A stretch of 64,000 nt of DNA from Pseudomonas fulva (GTDB taxonomy: Bacteria > Pseudomonadota > Gammaproteobacteria > Pseudomonadales > Pseudomonadaceae): NCBI RefSeq assembly GCF_015680705.1, contig NZ_JADNYP010000003.1, positions 1 through 64,000 of the forward strand. Reading direction: 5' to 3'. The position numbers and the translations under genes are program-made. The notes beneath the pieces were generated by a model that saw only the letters and a program-made list of their open reading frames with translations, searched no databases and was not told where the DNA came from. Positions 20,159 through 29,190 of this stretch are shown here, piece after piece. Every line of letters begins with the position of its first letter. Positions within the stretch are counted from its first letter, which is position 1.

Positions 20159-20779
20159 TCAGACCGCGACCTGCTGCTCCCGCAGGCCGGGGCTGCTCAA
20201 GCGATAGATGCCGATCTCGCCCAGCAGGTTCGGCCAGAGACGGCTTGCCCAACCGTGCTGATGCAGGCGATCCACGGCCAGGCGGTCGATGATCCTCGCT
20301 CGCCGCTCCAGGCACAAGGCCTCGAAGTCGGCAAAAGTGCAAAAGTGGATGTTCGGCGTGTTGTACCAGGTGTACGGCATGAAGTCCGAGACCGGCATGC
20401 GCCCCTTGGTGGCCAGGTACCAGCGGCAGCGCCAGTGACCGAAATTGGGGAAGGTGATCACGCACTGACGCCCGACCCGCAGCATTTCATCGAGGATGCG
20501 GTCGGGATATTCCACGGCCTGCAAAGCCTGCGTCATGATGACCACGTCGAAGCTGTCGCTGGCGAAGTTGCCCAGGCCCTTGTCCAGGTCCTGCTCGATC
20601 ACGTTCACACCCTTGGCCACGCAGGCCGCGATGTTCTCGGGGTCGATTTCCAGGCCATAGCCGCTGACCTGCTTGTGCGCCTGCAGCGAAGCCAGCAACT
20701 CGCCATTGCCGCAGCCGAGGTCGAGCACCCGGCTGCCGGCGGGAATCCAGTCTTGGATGATTTCCAGGTCGGCTCTCAT
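20159..20779 (-). CDS. metW: methionine biosynthesis protein MetW
   Basis: A 206-residue class I methyltransferase-fold protein: MRADLEIIQDWIPAGSRVLD, then SAM-like motif VLDLGCGNGELL and QALQAVEYPD. In pseudomonads MetW acts with MetX to make O-succinylhomoserine; it is needed for MetX activity. It follows metX after 7 bases, the conserved metXW pair. Confidence 0.95.
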   Translation of the reverse strand: MRADLEIIQDWIPAGSRVLDLGCGNGELLASLQAHKQVSGYGLEIDPENIAACVAKGVNVIEQDLDKGLGNFASDSFDVVIMTQALQAVEYPDRILDEMLRVGRQCVITFPNFGHWRCRWYLATKGRMPVSDFMPYTWYNTPNIHFCTFADFEALCLERRARIIDRLAVDRLHQHGWASRLWPNLLGEIGIYRLSSPGLREQQVAV

Positions 20780-20786
20780 GCTGTCC

Positions 20787-21926
20787 TCAGATGGCGATAC
20801 GGTTCATGTAGTTCGAGAAGCCCTGCATGTAGCGAGGCGACGGGATCAGGAAGGCGTCGTGACCGTAGGGCGCGTCGATTTCCAGGTAGCAGACGTTCTT
20901 GCGCGCGGCCATCAGGGCGTCCACGATTTCTCGCGAGCGGGCCGGGGAGAAGCGCCAGTCGGTGGTGAAGGACATCACGCAGTAGTCGGCCTTGACTCCC
21001 GCCAGAGTCGCCGCCAGGTCGCCAGCATGGGCGGCAGCCGGGTCGAAATAGTCCAGAGCCTTGGTCATCAGCAAGTAGGTGTTGGCATCGAAACGCCCGG
21101 AGAATTCCTCGCCCTGGTAGCGCAGGTAGCTCTCGACCTGGAACTCGACGCTGTGGAAGTCGTAGTTGAGCTTGTCGCTCTTGAGCTCGCGACCGAATTT
21201 CTGGCCCATGGAATCATCGGACAGGTAGGTGATATGCCCGACCATGCGTGCCAGCATCAGGCCGCGCTTGGGGATCACTCCCTGGTCCTGGAACGAGCCG
21301 CCGTGGAATTCCGGGTCGGTCAGGATGGCCTGACGAGCAACCTCGTTGAAGGCAATGTTCTGGGCCGACAGCTTGGGTGCCGAAGCGATGTCGACGCAAT
21401 GCCGGACGCGTTCCGGATAGGTCATGGTCCACTGCATCGCCTGCATGCCGCCCAGGCTGCCACCGACCACGGCCGCCCACTGCTCGATGCCGAGGCGATC
21501 GGCCAGGCGCGCCTGGCTGTGGACCCAGTCCTCCACGGTCAGGACCGGGAAGTCGGCACCATAGGGCTTGCCACTGGCCGGGTTGATACTGCCTGGCCCG
21601 GTACTGCCATTGCAGCCGCCAAGGTTGTTGAGACTGACCACGAAGAAGCGGTTGGTGTCGATGGGTTTGCCAGGGCCGATGCAGCTGTCCCACCAGCCTG
21701 GCTTGCGATCGGTGGGGCTGTGGTAGCCGGCGGCGTGATGGTGGCCGGACAGCGCATGGCAGATCAGCACGGCATTGCTGGCCGTGGCGTTGAGGGTGCC
21801 ATAGGTTTCGTAGATCAGCTCGTAGCCAGCCAGCGAACGCCCGCAGGCCAGGGCCAGCGGCTCGTCGAACCGCGCCAGTTGCGGTACGACCAGGCCGACG
21901 GAATCTTCGGGAAAGACAGTGGACAT
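20787..21926 (-). CDS. metX: homoserine O-succinyltransferase (MetX family)
   Basis: A 379-residue alpha/beta-hydrolase-fold acyltransferase, first step of methionine synthesis from homoserine. Motifs are [14 protein letters not shown], the nucleophile elbow [11 protein letters not shown], and Asp and His in the C-terminal YGHDAFL. Pseudomonas MetX enzymes paired with MetW use succinyl-CoA, so the succinyl form is inferred from context. The start is the ATG 21926-21924. No SAM riboswitch-like structure was recognised in the 101-base gap upstream. Confidence 0.94.
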   Translation of the reverse strand: MSTVFPEDSVGLVVPQLARFDEPLALACGRSLAGYELIYETYGTLNATASNAVLICHALSGHHHAAGYHSPTDRKPGWWDSCIGPGKPIDTNRFFVVSLNNLGGCNGSTGPGSINPASGKPYGADFPVLTVEDWVHSQARLADRLGIEQWAAVVGGSLGGMQAMQWTMTYPERVRHCVDIASAPKLSAQNIAFNEVARQAILTDPEFHGGSFQDQGVIPKRGLMLARMVGHITYLSDDSMGQKFGRELKSDKLNYDFHSVEFQVESYLRYQGEEFSGRFDANTYLLMTKALDYFDPAAAHAGDLAATLAGVKADYCVMSFTTDWRFSPARSREIVDALMAARKNVCYLEIDAPYGHDAFLIPSPRYMQGFSNYMNRIAI

Positions 21927-21979
21927 CGATCCTGCTCACGCTTGAATGAGGCGTAAGTCTAAAGACCCCCCTAGGCAGC

Positions 21980-21997
21980 GGCAAGCCGCAGCTTGCC
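21980..21997 (-). terminator. hairpin downstream of yggT
   Basis: GGCAAGC (21980-21986) and GCTTGCC (21991-21997) form a 7-base stem with a 4-base loop, 30 bases after the yggT stop on the minus strand. The downstream minus-strand sequence runs into CTAGGGGGGTCTTT. A modest terminator candidate separating yggT from metX. Confidence 0.4.
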
Positions 21998-22027
21998 ACT
22001 GTCGTTCATCGACGTGGGCGCACGGCC

Positions 22028-22618
22028 TCAGATCATCCGCCACAGTTCCTGCGGCATGCCGGCATAGGCGGCCAGCGGAGGCATGACGAACGACTGGACC
22101 ACCTGGATCGCCAGGAAGGCGAAGATCGGCGAGATGTCCAGGCCGCCGAGATTGGGCACGATCCGGCGAAACGGCGCCAGTACCGGCTCGCTGATCTGGT
22201 AGGCCAGTTCGGCCGCCGGGTTGTGGCTGTTGGGCGCGATCCAGGAAACGATCACCATGACGATCATCGCCACCCAGAAGATCTTCAGGAACAGCGAAGT
22301 GACGCCGATCACCGCCCACATCAGTAGGTGTGGAATGTCACCGAAGGTGCCGTAGCTGACCATCAGCACGAAAGCCATCAACAGCGCCTGGATCACGATC
22401 GCCAGCAGCAGCGAGGAGGTATCCAGCCCGGCGATGCTCGGAATGACACGACGTACCGGCTTGAGCAGCGGCTGGGTGGCACGCACCGCGAACTGGCTCA
22501 GCGGGTTGTAGAAGTTGGCCTTGACCAGCTGCAGCACGAAACGCAGCAGGACGATCACCAGGTACAGGCTGACCAGTGTTTGCACCACGAAGATCATGGC
22601 GCCAGACAGTGCATTCAT
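22028..22618 (-). CDS. yggT: YggT family membrane protein
   Basis: A 196-residue inner-membrane protein with two YggT repeats of two spans each. The repeat signatures are FYNPLSQFAVRATQPLLKPVRR in the first half and AYQISEPVLAPFRRIVPNLGGLDISP in the second. Family members are linked to osmotic or ion homeostasis and to division-site organisation; the exact role here is unknown. It lies 10 bases after proC in the same orientation. Confidence 0.92.
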   Translation of the reverse strand: MNALSGAMIFVVQTLVSLYLVIVLLRFVLQLVKANFYNPLSQFAVRATQPLLKPVRRVIPSIAGLDTSSLLLAIVIQALLMAFVLMVSYGTFGDIPHLLMWAVIGVTSLFLKIFWVAMIVMVIVSWIAPNSHNPAAELAYQISEPVLAPFRRIVPNLGGLDISPIFAFLAIQVVQSFVMPPLAAYAGMPQELWRMI

Positions 22619-22628
22619 CGAAAGCTCC

Positions 22629-23447
22629 TCATTTGCCCAATTGTTCGGCCAGCTCGGCAGAGCGCTGCGCGGCGGCTTGCAGCGCCTGCTCGACCAGCGC
22701 TTCGAAGCCGTTGCCCTGGAACGACTTGATCGCCGCCTCGGTGGTGCCTGCCGGCGAGGTCACCCGGCGGCGTAGCTCGCCGGCGTCGACGTCGCTGGCA
22801 GTGGCCATGTGCGCGGCGCCCAGCGCCGTCTGCAAGGTCAGTTGCGAAGCAGTCTGGCGAGACAGGCCCAGTCTTTCCCCGGCCGTGGTCATCGCTTCGA
22901 TCAACAGGAAGAAATAGGCCGGGCCGCTGCCGGACACGGCCGTGACCGCGTCGATCTGCTGCTCCTGGTCCAGCCATACGGTGATGCCGACGGCTGACAA
23001 CAGTTGTTCGGCCTGCTGGCGCTGCTGTGTCGAGACTTCCTCGGTGGCATACAAGCCACTGGCCCCCTGGCGCAGCAGCGAAGGCGTGTTGGGCATGCAA
23101 CGGACCACCGGGCGTGGCCCGAGCCACGCTTGCAGGCTCTGGCAGGTGATCCCGGCAGCGATGGAAACGATCAGCTGGCCAGGCACGAGGCTCGGCTGCA
23201 AGGACTGGCACACGGCCTTCATCACTTGCGGCTTGACCGCGAGCACGATCACGTCTGCATCGGCGATCGCCTGGTCGTTGTGTTCGAAAACCTCGATACC
23301 GTGCTCGGCCTGTATTTTCGTCCGGGTGTCGGCGCCCGGGTCGCTGGCGCGGATGCGCGACGCTTCCATGCCTTGGGCGAGCAGGCCGCCGATCAGGCTC
23401 GCCGCCATGTTGCCCGCGCCGATGAAGGCGATACGTGTCTTGCTCAT
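22629..23447 (-). CDS. proC: pyrroline-5-carboxylate reductase
   Basis: A 272-residue enzyme catalysing the last step of proline synthesis using NAD(P)H. The N-terminal Rossmann motif is IAFIGAGNMAASLIGGLL, then VLAVKPQVM, RCMPNTPSLL and the family signature DAVTAVSGSGPAYFFLLIEA near residue 160. Size is normal. It sits between yggS and yggT, the usual order. Confidence 0.97.
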   Translation of the reverse strand: MSKTRIAFIGAGNMAASLIGGLLAQGMEASRIRASDPGADTRTKIQAEHGIEVFEHNDQAIADADVIVLAVKPQVMKAVCQSLQPSLVPGQLIVSIAAGITCQSLQAWLGPRPVVRCMPNTPSLLRQGASGLYATEEVSTQQRQQAEQLLSAVGITVWLDQEQQIDAVTAVSGSGPAYFFLLIEAMTTAGERLGLSRQTASQLTLQTALGAAHMATASDVDAGELRRRVTSPAGTTEAAIKSFQGNGFEALVEQALQAAAQRSAELAEQLGK

Positions 23448-23485
23448 GTCAGGTCCTTGAAGGAAAGGGTGAGTAGAACATGGAT

Positions 23486-24172
23486 TCAGCCATGCCCGTA
23501 GTCGCGAGCACCGAACAGGGCGGTACCGATGCGCACCCAGGTCGCTCCTTGCGCGATTGCCGCTTCCAGGTCATGGCTCATGCCCATGGACAGGGTGTCC
23601 AGGTCGAGAGCGAGGCTTTCCTGGAGTCGACGCAGGCTGGCGAAGGCAGCCTCCTGCGTGACGCGCTCGTCACTGGGTTCGGGAATGGCCATCAAACCGC
23701 GCAGGCGCAGCCGCGGCAGGGCTGCCACGGCCCTGGCCAGAGCCAGCAGCTCGGTCGGGTTGCAGCCGGACTTGCTGGCTTCGCCGCTGACATTCACTTG
23801 CAGACAGATGTTCAGCTCGGGAAGGTGCGCAGGGCGTTGCTCGGACAGACGCTGGGCGATCTTGAGGCGATCGACCGAATGGACCCAGTCGAAGTGCTCC
23901 GCGATGGCGCGGGTCTTGTTCGACTGGATGGGGCCGATGAAATGCCAGGTCAGGTCCAGATCGCGCAACTGCTCCTGCTTGGCCAGCGCCTCCTGGAGGT
24001 AGTTCTCGCCGACGTCGCGCACGCCCGCGGCGTAGGCCTGGCGTATCGCGCTGGCCGGCTTGGTCTTGCTCACCGCCAGCAGGTGGATGCTGGTCGGGTC
24101 GCGCCTGGCGGCGTTCGCCGCGTGGTCGATGCGCATGGCGAGGGCGTACAGGTTGTCTGCTATGGTGGACAT
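23486..24172 (-). CDS. yggS: PLP homeostasis protein YggS (COG0325)
   Basis: A 228-residue PLP-binding TIM-barrel protein. LLAVSKTKPASAIRQAYAAG supplies the PLP Lys (in SKTK), then FGENYLQEA-like VGENYLQEALAK, WHFIGPIQSNK and SMGMSHDLEAAIAQGATWVRIG close the family pattern. It has no known enzyme activity and buffers pyridoxal phosphate. It is divergent from the pilT-like gene, the order known for yggR/yggS in enterobacteria. Confidence 0.96.
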   Translation of the reverse strand: MSTIADNLYALAMRIDHAANAARRDPTSIHLLAVSKTKPASAIRQAYAAGVRDVGENYLQEALAKQEQLRDLDLTWHFIGPIQSNKTRAIAEHFDWVHSVDRLKIAQRLSEQRPAHLPELNICLQVNVSGEASKSGCNPTELLALARAVAALPRLRLRGLMAIPEPSDERVTQEAAFASLRRLQESLALDLDTLSMGMSHDLEAAIAQGATWVRIGTALFGARDYGHG

Positions 24173-24237
24173 GGATCGCTGCCGACGGCTCTGGGGTCCT
24201 CGGCATTCTACCTGCTTGATGGCCTTTGAGGAGTCTC

Positions 24238-25230
24238 ATGGATGTGACCGATCTCTTGGCGCGTGCGGCTGCGTCGGGCGCGTGCGACCTGCATCTGGCG
24301 ACGGGGCGACCACCGATGCTGCGTCTTGACGCAGAGCTGCGGCAAATGCAGCCCAAGCCATTATCCTGCGATGACCTGCGCCTGGGTTTGGCACCCTGGC
24401 TCAGCGAAACCCAGCGCCAGCAATGGTTGCACGGGGACGAGCTGGACATCGCCCTTGCCGTGGCTCCTGTCGGTCGCCTGCGTGCGAGTCTGTTTCGCCA
24501 GGCCGCGGGCCTGGCGGCGAGCTTTCGCCTGCTGCCAGCGCAGGCACCTGGCCTGGAGGCGCTAGGGCTCGAGGAAGTGTTTCAGGCTGTTTCGCAGTGG
24601 CGCGAGGGCTTGGTGCTGGTCGGTGGGCCAACCGGAAGCGGCAAGTCCTCGACCCTGGCTGCACTGGTCGACCAGCTCGTGCGCCGGCATGCGGTGCATG
24701 TCCTGACCCTGGAAGATCCGATCGAGATCCTCCACCAAAGCCACAAGGGGCTGGTCACCCAGCGGGAGATAGGGCGGGATACCCGCGACTTCGCCCAAGG
24801 TTTGCGCAGTGCTCTGCGACAGGACCCCGATGTGCTGATGATCGGTGAGCTGCGCGACCTCGAAAGCATCCGCCTGGCCTTGCGCGCGGCGCAGACCGGG
24901 CACCTGGTGCTGGCCACGGTGCACACGCGGTCGGCGGCCAATAGCGTCGATCGCCTGGTCGAAGTCTTCAGTGGCGAGGAACGGTCGACGATCAGGGCGC
25001 TGCTCGCCGAGTCCCTGCGCATGGTGATTGCCCAGACACTGGTCAAACGGATTGGCGGCGGGCGCATCGCTGCGCGCGAAGTGCTGGTAGGTACGCCAGC
25101 GGTACGCAACCTCATCCGCGAGGGACGTATCGCGCAACTGGATTCGGCGATCCAGTCGGGCGCGACGCAGGGCATGCGGACCATGGAGGAGGCCTTGCGT
25201 CTGCTCAGAGTGCAAGGCCTGGTAGAGTAG
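24238..25230 (+). CDS. pilT: PilT/YggR-like type IV pilus retraction ATPase
   Basis: A 330-residue secretion ATPase. The N-terminal PAS-like part begins MDVTDLLARAAASGACDLHL. Walker A is GPTGSGKSSTLAAL near residue 134, followed by the Asp box LTLEDPIEILH, Walker B RSALRQDPDVLMIGELRDLE and the His box HLVLATVHTRSA. The end AIQSGATQGMRTMEEAL is PilT-like. It is shorter and more divergent than the PilT of twitching pseudomonads and no pilU follows. Its place next to yggS matches enterobacterial yggR. It probably powers retraction of a short or DNA-uptake pilus. Confidence 0.88.
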   Translation: MDVTDLLARAAASGACDLHLATGRPPMLRLDAELRQMQPKPLSCDDLRLGLAPWLSETQRQQWLHGDELDIALAVAPVGRLRASLFRQAAGLAASFRLLPAQAPGLEALGLEEVFQAVSQWREGLVLVGGPTGSGKSSTLAALVDQLVRRHAVHVLTLEDPIEILHQSHKGLVTQREIGRDTRDFAQGLRSALRQDPDVLMIGELRDLESIRLALRAAQTGHLVLATVHTRSAANSVDRLVEVFSGEERSTIRALLAESLRMVIAQTLVKRIGGGRIAAREVLVGTPAVRNLIREGRIAQLDSAIQSGATQGMRTMEEALRLLRVQGLVE

Positions 25231-25270
25231 GCGACGGTCAAGCGCGCCGAGCCGGTCGCCTGGTATCAGG

Positions 25271-25903
25271 TCAGCGCTTGGCCACGCGCAGCCCAGCGTT
25301 GCCCTGGTCCTTCGGCAGCACGCGCTTGGCCACGACGTAGTGCTTTTTCCAGTAAGGCTTGTTGAGGCTGTCGATGCTCACGCGCTTGCCCCGACGCGGA
25401 GCATGTATGAAGCGATCGTCACCCAGGTAGATGGCTACATGGTTGACCCGGCGGCTCTTGATGTTGAAGAAGATCAGATCGCCAGGCTTGAGGTCACCCC
25501 GTGCGACCTTCACCCCATGTCCCTGGGCCATCGCGTTGGACGTGCGTGGCAGGTTGACGTTGGCCACGTCATCGAAGGCATACCTGACCAGGCCGCTGCA
25601 GTCGAAGCCCTTGCTCGGGCTGCTGCCACCCCAGCGATAAGGCGTGCCCAGGGCGCTGACCGCGCGGCCAAGCACGGCGCTGCTCTGCTTGCCCGACGCG
25701 GCCACGAGCTTGCCGGTGCGTACCTTGGCGGCATTGGCGGGCTTGGCCCGCAGCGACGCGTGGGAGACCTTGGCATGGCTGGCCGAGGCGTTGCTGGTGT
25801 AGGTGGTGAAACCGTTGGGAAGACGTTGCTCACGATTGGTGGCGTGGGCGGCCAGTGGCAATAATAGGCAGAGGGTCAGCCATGTCTTGAGCAAGGGTGG
25901 CAT
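25271..25903 (-). CDS. exported NlpC/P60 family peptidoglycan hydrolase
   Basis: A 210-residue cysteine peptidase. A signal peptide (MPPLLKTWLTLCLLLPLAAHA) is followed by a basic linker and the NlpC/P60 domain from about residue 85: ALGTPYRWGGSSP, catalytic Cys in FDCSGLVRYAF, LKPGDLIFF, catalytic His in VNHVAIYLGDDRFIHAPRRGK. It cuts stem peptides in murein. The ATG at 25903 is chosen because it starts the signal peptide. It converges with pilT and is divergent from the TM2 gene; a perfect palindrome lies in the shared upstream region. Confidence 0.92.
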   Translation of the reverse strand: MPPLLKTWLTLCLLLPLAAHATNREQRLPNGFTTYTSNASASHAKVSHASLRAKPANAAKVRTGKLVAASGKQSSAVLGRAVSALGTPYRWGGSSPSKGFDCSGLVRYAFDDVANVNLPRTSNAMAQGHGVKVARGDLKPGDLIFFNIKSRRVNHVAIYLGDDRFIHAPRRGKRVSIDSLNKPYWKKHYVVAKRVLPKDQGNAGLRVAKR

Positions 25904-25952
25904 AGTTGAAGCTCTTGTTGGTGTCTTGGCGCGCAACTCTATAACAGCTTGT

Positions 25953-25967
25953 GATCATTTAATGATC
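25953..25967. promoter_or_regulatory. perfect 15-base palindrome upstream of the NlpC/P60 gene
   Basis: GATCATT-T-AATGATC, 50 bases upstream of the NlpC/P60 ATG and 95 bases upstream of the TM2 start. On the minus strand it is followed about 12 bases later by a TTATAGAG box that could be the -10, so the palindrome would overlap the -35 region. It fits a dimeric repressor site; the regulator is unknown. Confidence 0.4.
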
Positions 25968-26061
25968 CGTTGGTCGATCCGAGACCGCCATACGTCGGGC
26001 AGGTTCAAAAAAGTCACAAAAATTTTTAGAAAATTTTCATGCTTTGTTACGAGGTTTACTA

Positions 26062-26481
26062 ATGAATGGTTATCAGCAGCCCCCCATCCCCCATGACACG
26101 CACAGCAAGGTGCTGGGCTATCTGCTATGGATCTTCGGTTTCACCGGGTCCCACCGTTTCTACTACGGCAAGCCGATCACCGGGACGATCTGGTTCTTCA
26201 CCCTGGGTCTGCTGGGCATCGGCTGGCTGATCGACCTGTTCCTGATCCCGGAGATGGATCGCCAGGCCGACCTGCGATTCCAGCCAGGGCGGGTGGATTA
26301 CAACCTGGCCTGGATCTTCCTGACTTTCCTCGGCCTGTTCGGAGTCCACAGGCTGTACCAGGGCAAGTGGATCAGCGCGCTGGTCTACCTGTGCACCGGT
26401 GGGCTGTTCCTGGTCGGGGTCCTGTACGACTTCTGGACGCTCAACGGGCAGATCTCCAGGCTCAATGCCGAGCGTCGTTAA
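26062..26481 (+). CDS. membrane protein with two tandem TM2-like domains
   Basis: A 139-residue protein with four predicted spans arranged as two TM2-like units. Unit 1 (about 17-68) reads LGYLLWIFGFTGSHRFYYGK and ends GWLIDLFLIPEM. Unit 2 (about 83-132) reads WIFLTFLGLFGVHRLYQGKW and ends GVLYDFWTLNGQI. Each has the turn G-x-HR-x-Y-x-G-K and the closing W/Y-x-x-D of TM2 domains. Function is unknown. The upstream 100 bases are unusually AT-rich for this window (A- and T-runs at 26006-26037). It converges with the SPOR gene across a repeat element. Confidence 0.82.
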   Translation: MNGYQQPPIPHDTHSKVLGYLLWIFGFTGSHRFYYGKPITGTIWFFTLGLLGIGWLIDLFLIPEMDRQADLRFQPGRVDYNLAWIFLTFLGLFGVHRLYQGKWISALVYLCTGGLFLVGVLYDFWTLNGQISRLNAERR

Positions 26482-26490
26482 GGGCTCCAG

Positions 26491-26548
26491 GCTGCAAGCC
26501 TGAAGCTGCAAGCCGATCGTGAAATCTCGATGATCTGCTTGCAGCTTA
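26491..26548. repeat. REP-like inverted element, copy A
   Basis: AAGCTGCAAGC (26503-26513) faces TGCTTGCAGCTT (26536-26547) across a short centre. It lies between the stops of the convergent TM2 and SPOR genes, and the SPOR stop codon (26546-26548) falls inside its right arm. It shares the AGCTGCAAGC / GCTTGCAGCT core with copies B and D and, more loosely, C. Confidence 0.55.
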
Positions 26549-27238
26549 CTGCCGCGTCTGGCGCTGTTGCAGGAGCAGGTTGCCGAAGCCGGCGCTCGCC
26601 AGCTGCTTCTGGGCTCCGGTCAACTGTTCGCGATTGCTGAACGGGCCGACCAGGACGCGGTACCAGGTTTCTTCCTTCACGGTACCCGACTCGACCTTGA
26701 CCGACTGGCCGAGCAGGATGATCTGTGCGCGAACCTTGTCGGCATCGGCCTGTTTGCGGAAGGAGCCGGCTTGCAGGAAGTACTGGGTAGTGGCCGCCGG
26801 CTTGAGCACCGGTGGCGCGGGGGGCGGCGTCTGGCCGAGCAGGGCGGCCTGGGCGCGGGCCGTGTCGATCTTCGCGGCCTCTTCGGGCGTGACCGGCTTG
26901 ACCGGCTGCGCCGGGACAGGCGGAGTCTTCTCGGGTACGGCCTCTGGCGGCACGATGACTTCCGACTCAGGCAGCAGCGTATAGAAGTCGTACTTCGGCT
27001 TGACCGGCTGCTGGGGAGACGGCGTGGTCCTGGCTGCCTCGGAAGGCTTTTGCGCCTGCTGCTCGGGCTTGGTGCGCTTGATATCGTTGCCGCCTGGCTC
27101 GAGCTTCATCAGGAACACGACGAAGGCACCTACCGTCAGGCCTACCGCCAGCCAGATCCAGCCGGGAATCGGCTGCTTGGCCGGCGCCTGGGTACGGCTG
27201 GCGCCGCGCTTGGGGGCGGGTTTCTTCTTGGCGGCCAA
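26546..27238 (-). CDS. FtsN-like SPOR domain protein
   Basis: A 230-residue bitopic protein: short basic cytoplasmic tail (MAAKKKPAPKRGASRTQ), one membrane span (about 25-45), a Pro/Lys-rich periplasmic linker, and a C-terminal SPOR domain from about residue 150 (YFLQAGSFRKQADADKVRAQ ... RVLVGPFSNREQL) that binds denuded septal glycan. The layout is that of FtsN. The start appears to be TTG at 27238-27236, one base after the argS stop, with GGAG upstream inside the argS end, so translation is probably coupled to argS. Confidence 0.82.
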   Translation of the reverse strand: MAAKKKPAPKRGASRTQAPAKQPIPGWIWLAVGLTVGAFVVFLMKLEPGGNDIKRTKPEQQAQKPSEAARTTPSPQQPVKPKYDFYTLLPESEVIVPPEAVPEKTPPVPAQPVKPVTPEEAAKIDTARAQAALLGQTPPPAPPVLKPAATTQYFLQAGSFRKQADADKVRAQIILLGQSVKVESGTVKEETWYRVLVGPFSNREQLTGAQKQLASAGFGNLLLQQRQTRQ

Positions 27239-27239
27239 C

Positions 27240-28976
27240 TTACATGCGCTCCAGGGTTTCCAGGCCCAGCAGTTCCAGGCCCTGCTTGAGGGTGCGACCG
27301 GTCAGTGCGGCAAGGCGCAGGCGGCTTTGCTGCTGCTGGGGAGTCTCGGCGGTGAGGATCGGGCAGTTTTCATAGAAGCTGGAGAACAGCCCGGCGATGT
27401 CGTACAGGTAGCCGCACAGCACGTGTGGCGTTCCCTTTTCGGCCACGCTGTTGAGCACTTCGCCGAACTGGGCCAGGCGCGCGGCCAAGTCCTGTTCCTG
27501 GGCGGCCTGCAGCATGATCTGACCGTCGGCCTGGTCGAAGGTCTTGCCCAGCTTGCGGAAGATGCTCGCGACTCGGGTATAGGCATACAGCAGGTAAGGC
27601 GCGGTGTTGCCATCGAAATTGAGCATCAGCTCGAAGTTGAAGCTGTAGTCGCTGGTACGGTGCTTCGACAGGTCGGCGTACTTGACCGCACCGATGCCGA
27701 CCACTTCGGCGATCTGGCGCAGCTCCTGCTCATCGAGGCCGGCGTTCTTCTCCTTGACCAGGGCATAGGCGCGTTCCTTGGCCTCGTTCAGCAGGTCTAC
27801 CAGCTTGACCGTGCCACCGTCGCGAGTCTTGAACGGACGGCCGTCGGCGCCGTTCATGGTACCGAAGCCCATGTGCTCCATGTGCATCGGATGGCCGATG
27901 AAGCCGGCGCGACGTGCCACTTCGAACACCTGGTTGAAGTGCAGGGCCTGGCGCTGATCGACGAAGTACAGTGCCCGGTCGGCCTTGAGCACATTGCTGC
28001 GATAACGGATCGCCGCCAGGTCGGTGGTGGCATAGAGGTAGCCACCGTCGGCCTTCTGCACGATGACCGGCAGCGGGTCGCCTTCGGCGGTCTTGTATTC
28101 GTCCAGGAACACGCACTGGGCGCCCTGGCTCTCGACCAGCAGGCCAGCTGCCGCCAGGTCGGCGACGACATTCGCCAGGTCGGCGTTGTAGGCGCTTTCG
28201 CCCTTGACGTCGGCCATGGTCAGCTTGACGTTGAGCAGTTCATAGGTCTTCTGGCAGTGCGACAGCGAGATGTCCTTGAAGCGCGTCCACAATGCCATGC
28301 ATTCGGCATCGCCCGCCTGCAGCTTGACCACCAGACCACGCGCCCGGGTGGCGAACGCCTCGGACTCGTCGAAACGCTTCTTGGCGGCGCGGTAGAAATT
28401 CTCCAGGTCCGACAGCTCGTCGCTGGTGACCGGATTCTCTTCCAGGTAGGCCAGCAGCATGCCGAACTGGGTGCCCCAGTCGCCGACATGGTTTTGCCGA
28501 ATCACCTCGTCGCCGAGCCATTCCAGCACCCGGGCGACGCTGTCGCCGATGATGGTCGAGCGCAGGTGGCCGACGTGCATTTCCTTGGCCAGGTTCGGTG
28601 CCGACAGGTCGATCACCACGCGCTGCGAAGGGCCTGCCTTGCGCACGCCCAGGCGATCGTCGTCCAGGGCGGCATCGAGACGGTTGGCCAGGGCCTGGGT
28701 ATTCTGGAAGAAATTCAGGAAGCCAGGGCCGGCGATCTCGACCTTGCTGACCTCTTCGCTGGCCGGCAGGGCCGCGATGAGCTTGTCGGCCAGGTCGCGC
28801 GGCTTCATGCCGGCCGGCTTGGCCAGCATCATGGCGATGTTGCTGGCGAAGTCGCCATGGCTCTTGTCCCGGGCATTTTCCACCTGGATCGCCGGCGTCA
28901 GCCCGTCAGGCAGCACACCGTCGGCGACGAGTTGGGTGAGGGCTTGCTGGATCAGCTGGCGAATGGTGTCTTTCAT
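27240..28976 (-). CDS. argS: arginyl-tRNA synthetase
   Basis: A 578-residue class I synthetase. An N-terminal additional domain (about 1-110) precedes the HIGH-type motif in [20 protein letters not shown] near residue 130. The active-site domain follows, and a DALR C-terminal domain closes it ([19 protein letters not shown] ... LGLETLERM). Class I ArgRS enzymes often lack a canonical KMSKS. The ATG at 28976 is chosen over an earlier in-frame ATG because [13 protein letters not shown] matches the family. Confidence 0.97.
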   Translation of the reverse strand: MKDTIRQLIQQALTQLVADGVLPDGLTPAIQVENARDKSHGDFASNIAMMLAKPAGMKPRDLADKLIAALPASEEVSKVEIAGPGFLNFFQNTQALANRLDAALDDDRLGVRKAGPSQRVVIDLSAPNLAKEMHVGHLRSTIIGDSVARVLEWLGDEVIRQNHVGDWGTQFGMLLAYLEENPVTSDELSDLENFYRAAKKRFDESEAFATRARGLVVKLQAGDAECMALWTRFKDISLSHCQKTYELLNVKLTMADVKGESAYNADLANVVADLAAAGLLVESQGAQCVFLDEYKTAEGDPLPVIVQKADGGYLYATTDLAAIRYRSNVLKADRALYFVDQRQALHFNQVFEVARRAGFIGHPMHMEHMGFGTMNGADGRPFKTRDGGTVKLVDLLNEAKERAYALVKEKNAGLDEQELRQIAEVVGIGAVKYADLSKHRTSDYSFNFELMLNFDGNTAPYLLYAYTRVASIFRKLGKTFDQADGQIMLQAAQEQDLAARLAQFGEVLNSVAEKGTPHVLCGYLYDIAGLFSSFYENCPILTAETPQQQQSRLRLAALTGRTLKQGLELLGLETLERM

Positions 28977-29101
28977 CGGGATCTCTTTCGACCGCAAGCG
29001 CGGCAAGGCGCTTCGATGCGCAGGTGGAAAAACTGGGCATTATCCGTGCCCAGGGCCGGCTTGCCAACCTCCACGGGGTGAGCCGCAGGCGGCGAGCGTC
29101 A

Positions 29102-29190
29102 AGCCGCAGCTTTCAGCCACAAGCTGCAAGCGAAGACAGACCGCGACGCCTGCACCGCCTGCTCTTGTCTGCAGCTTGGAGCCTGCGGCT
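29102..29190. repeat. REP-like large inverted element, copy B
   Basis: Two nested perfect stems: AGCCGCAG (29102-29109) with CTGCGGCT (29183-29190), and CAAGCTGCA (29120-29128) with TGCAGCTTG (29170-29178). It occupies the 213-base gap between argS and priA; its right end touches the priA stop codon (29190-29192). Confidence 0.6.

Noticed and set aside
21927..22027. SAM riboswitch before metX
   Set aside because: Only 101 bases, much of it a hairpin belonging to the yggT end, and none of the SAM-I or SAM-II landmarks are visible.
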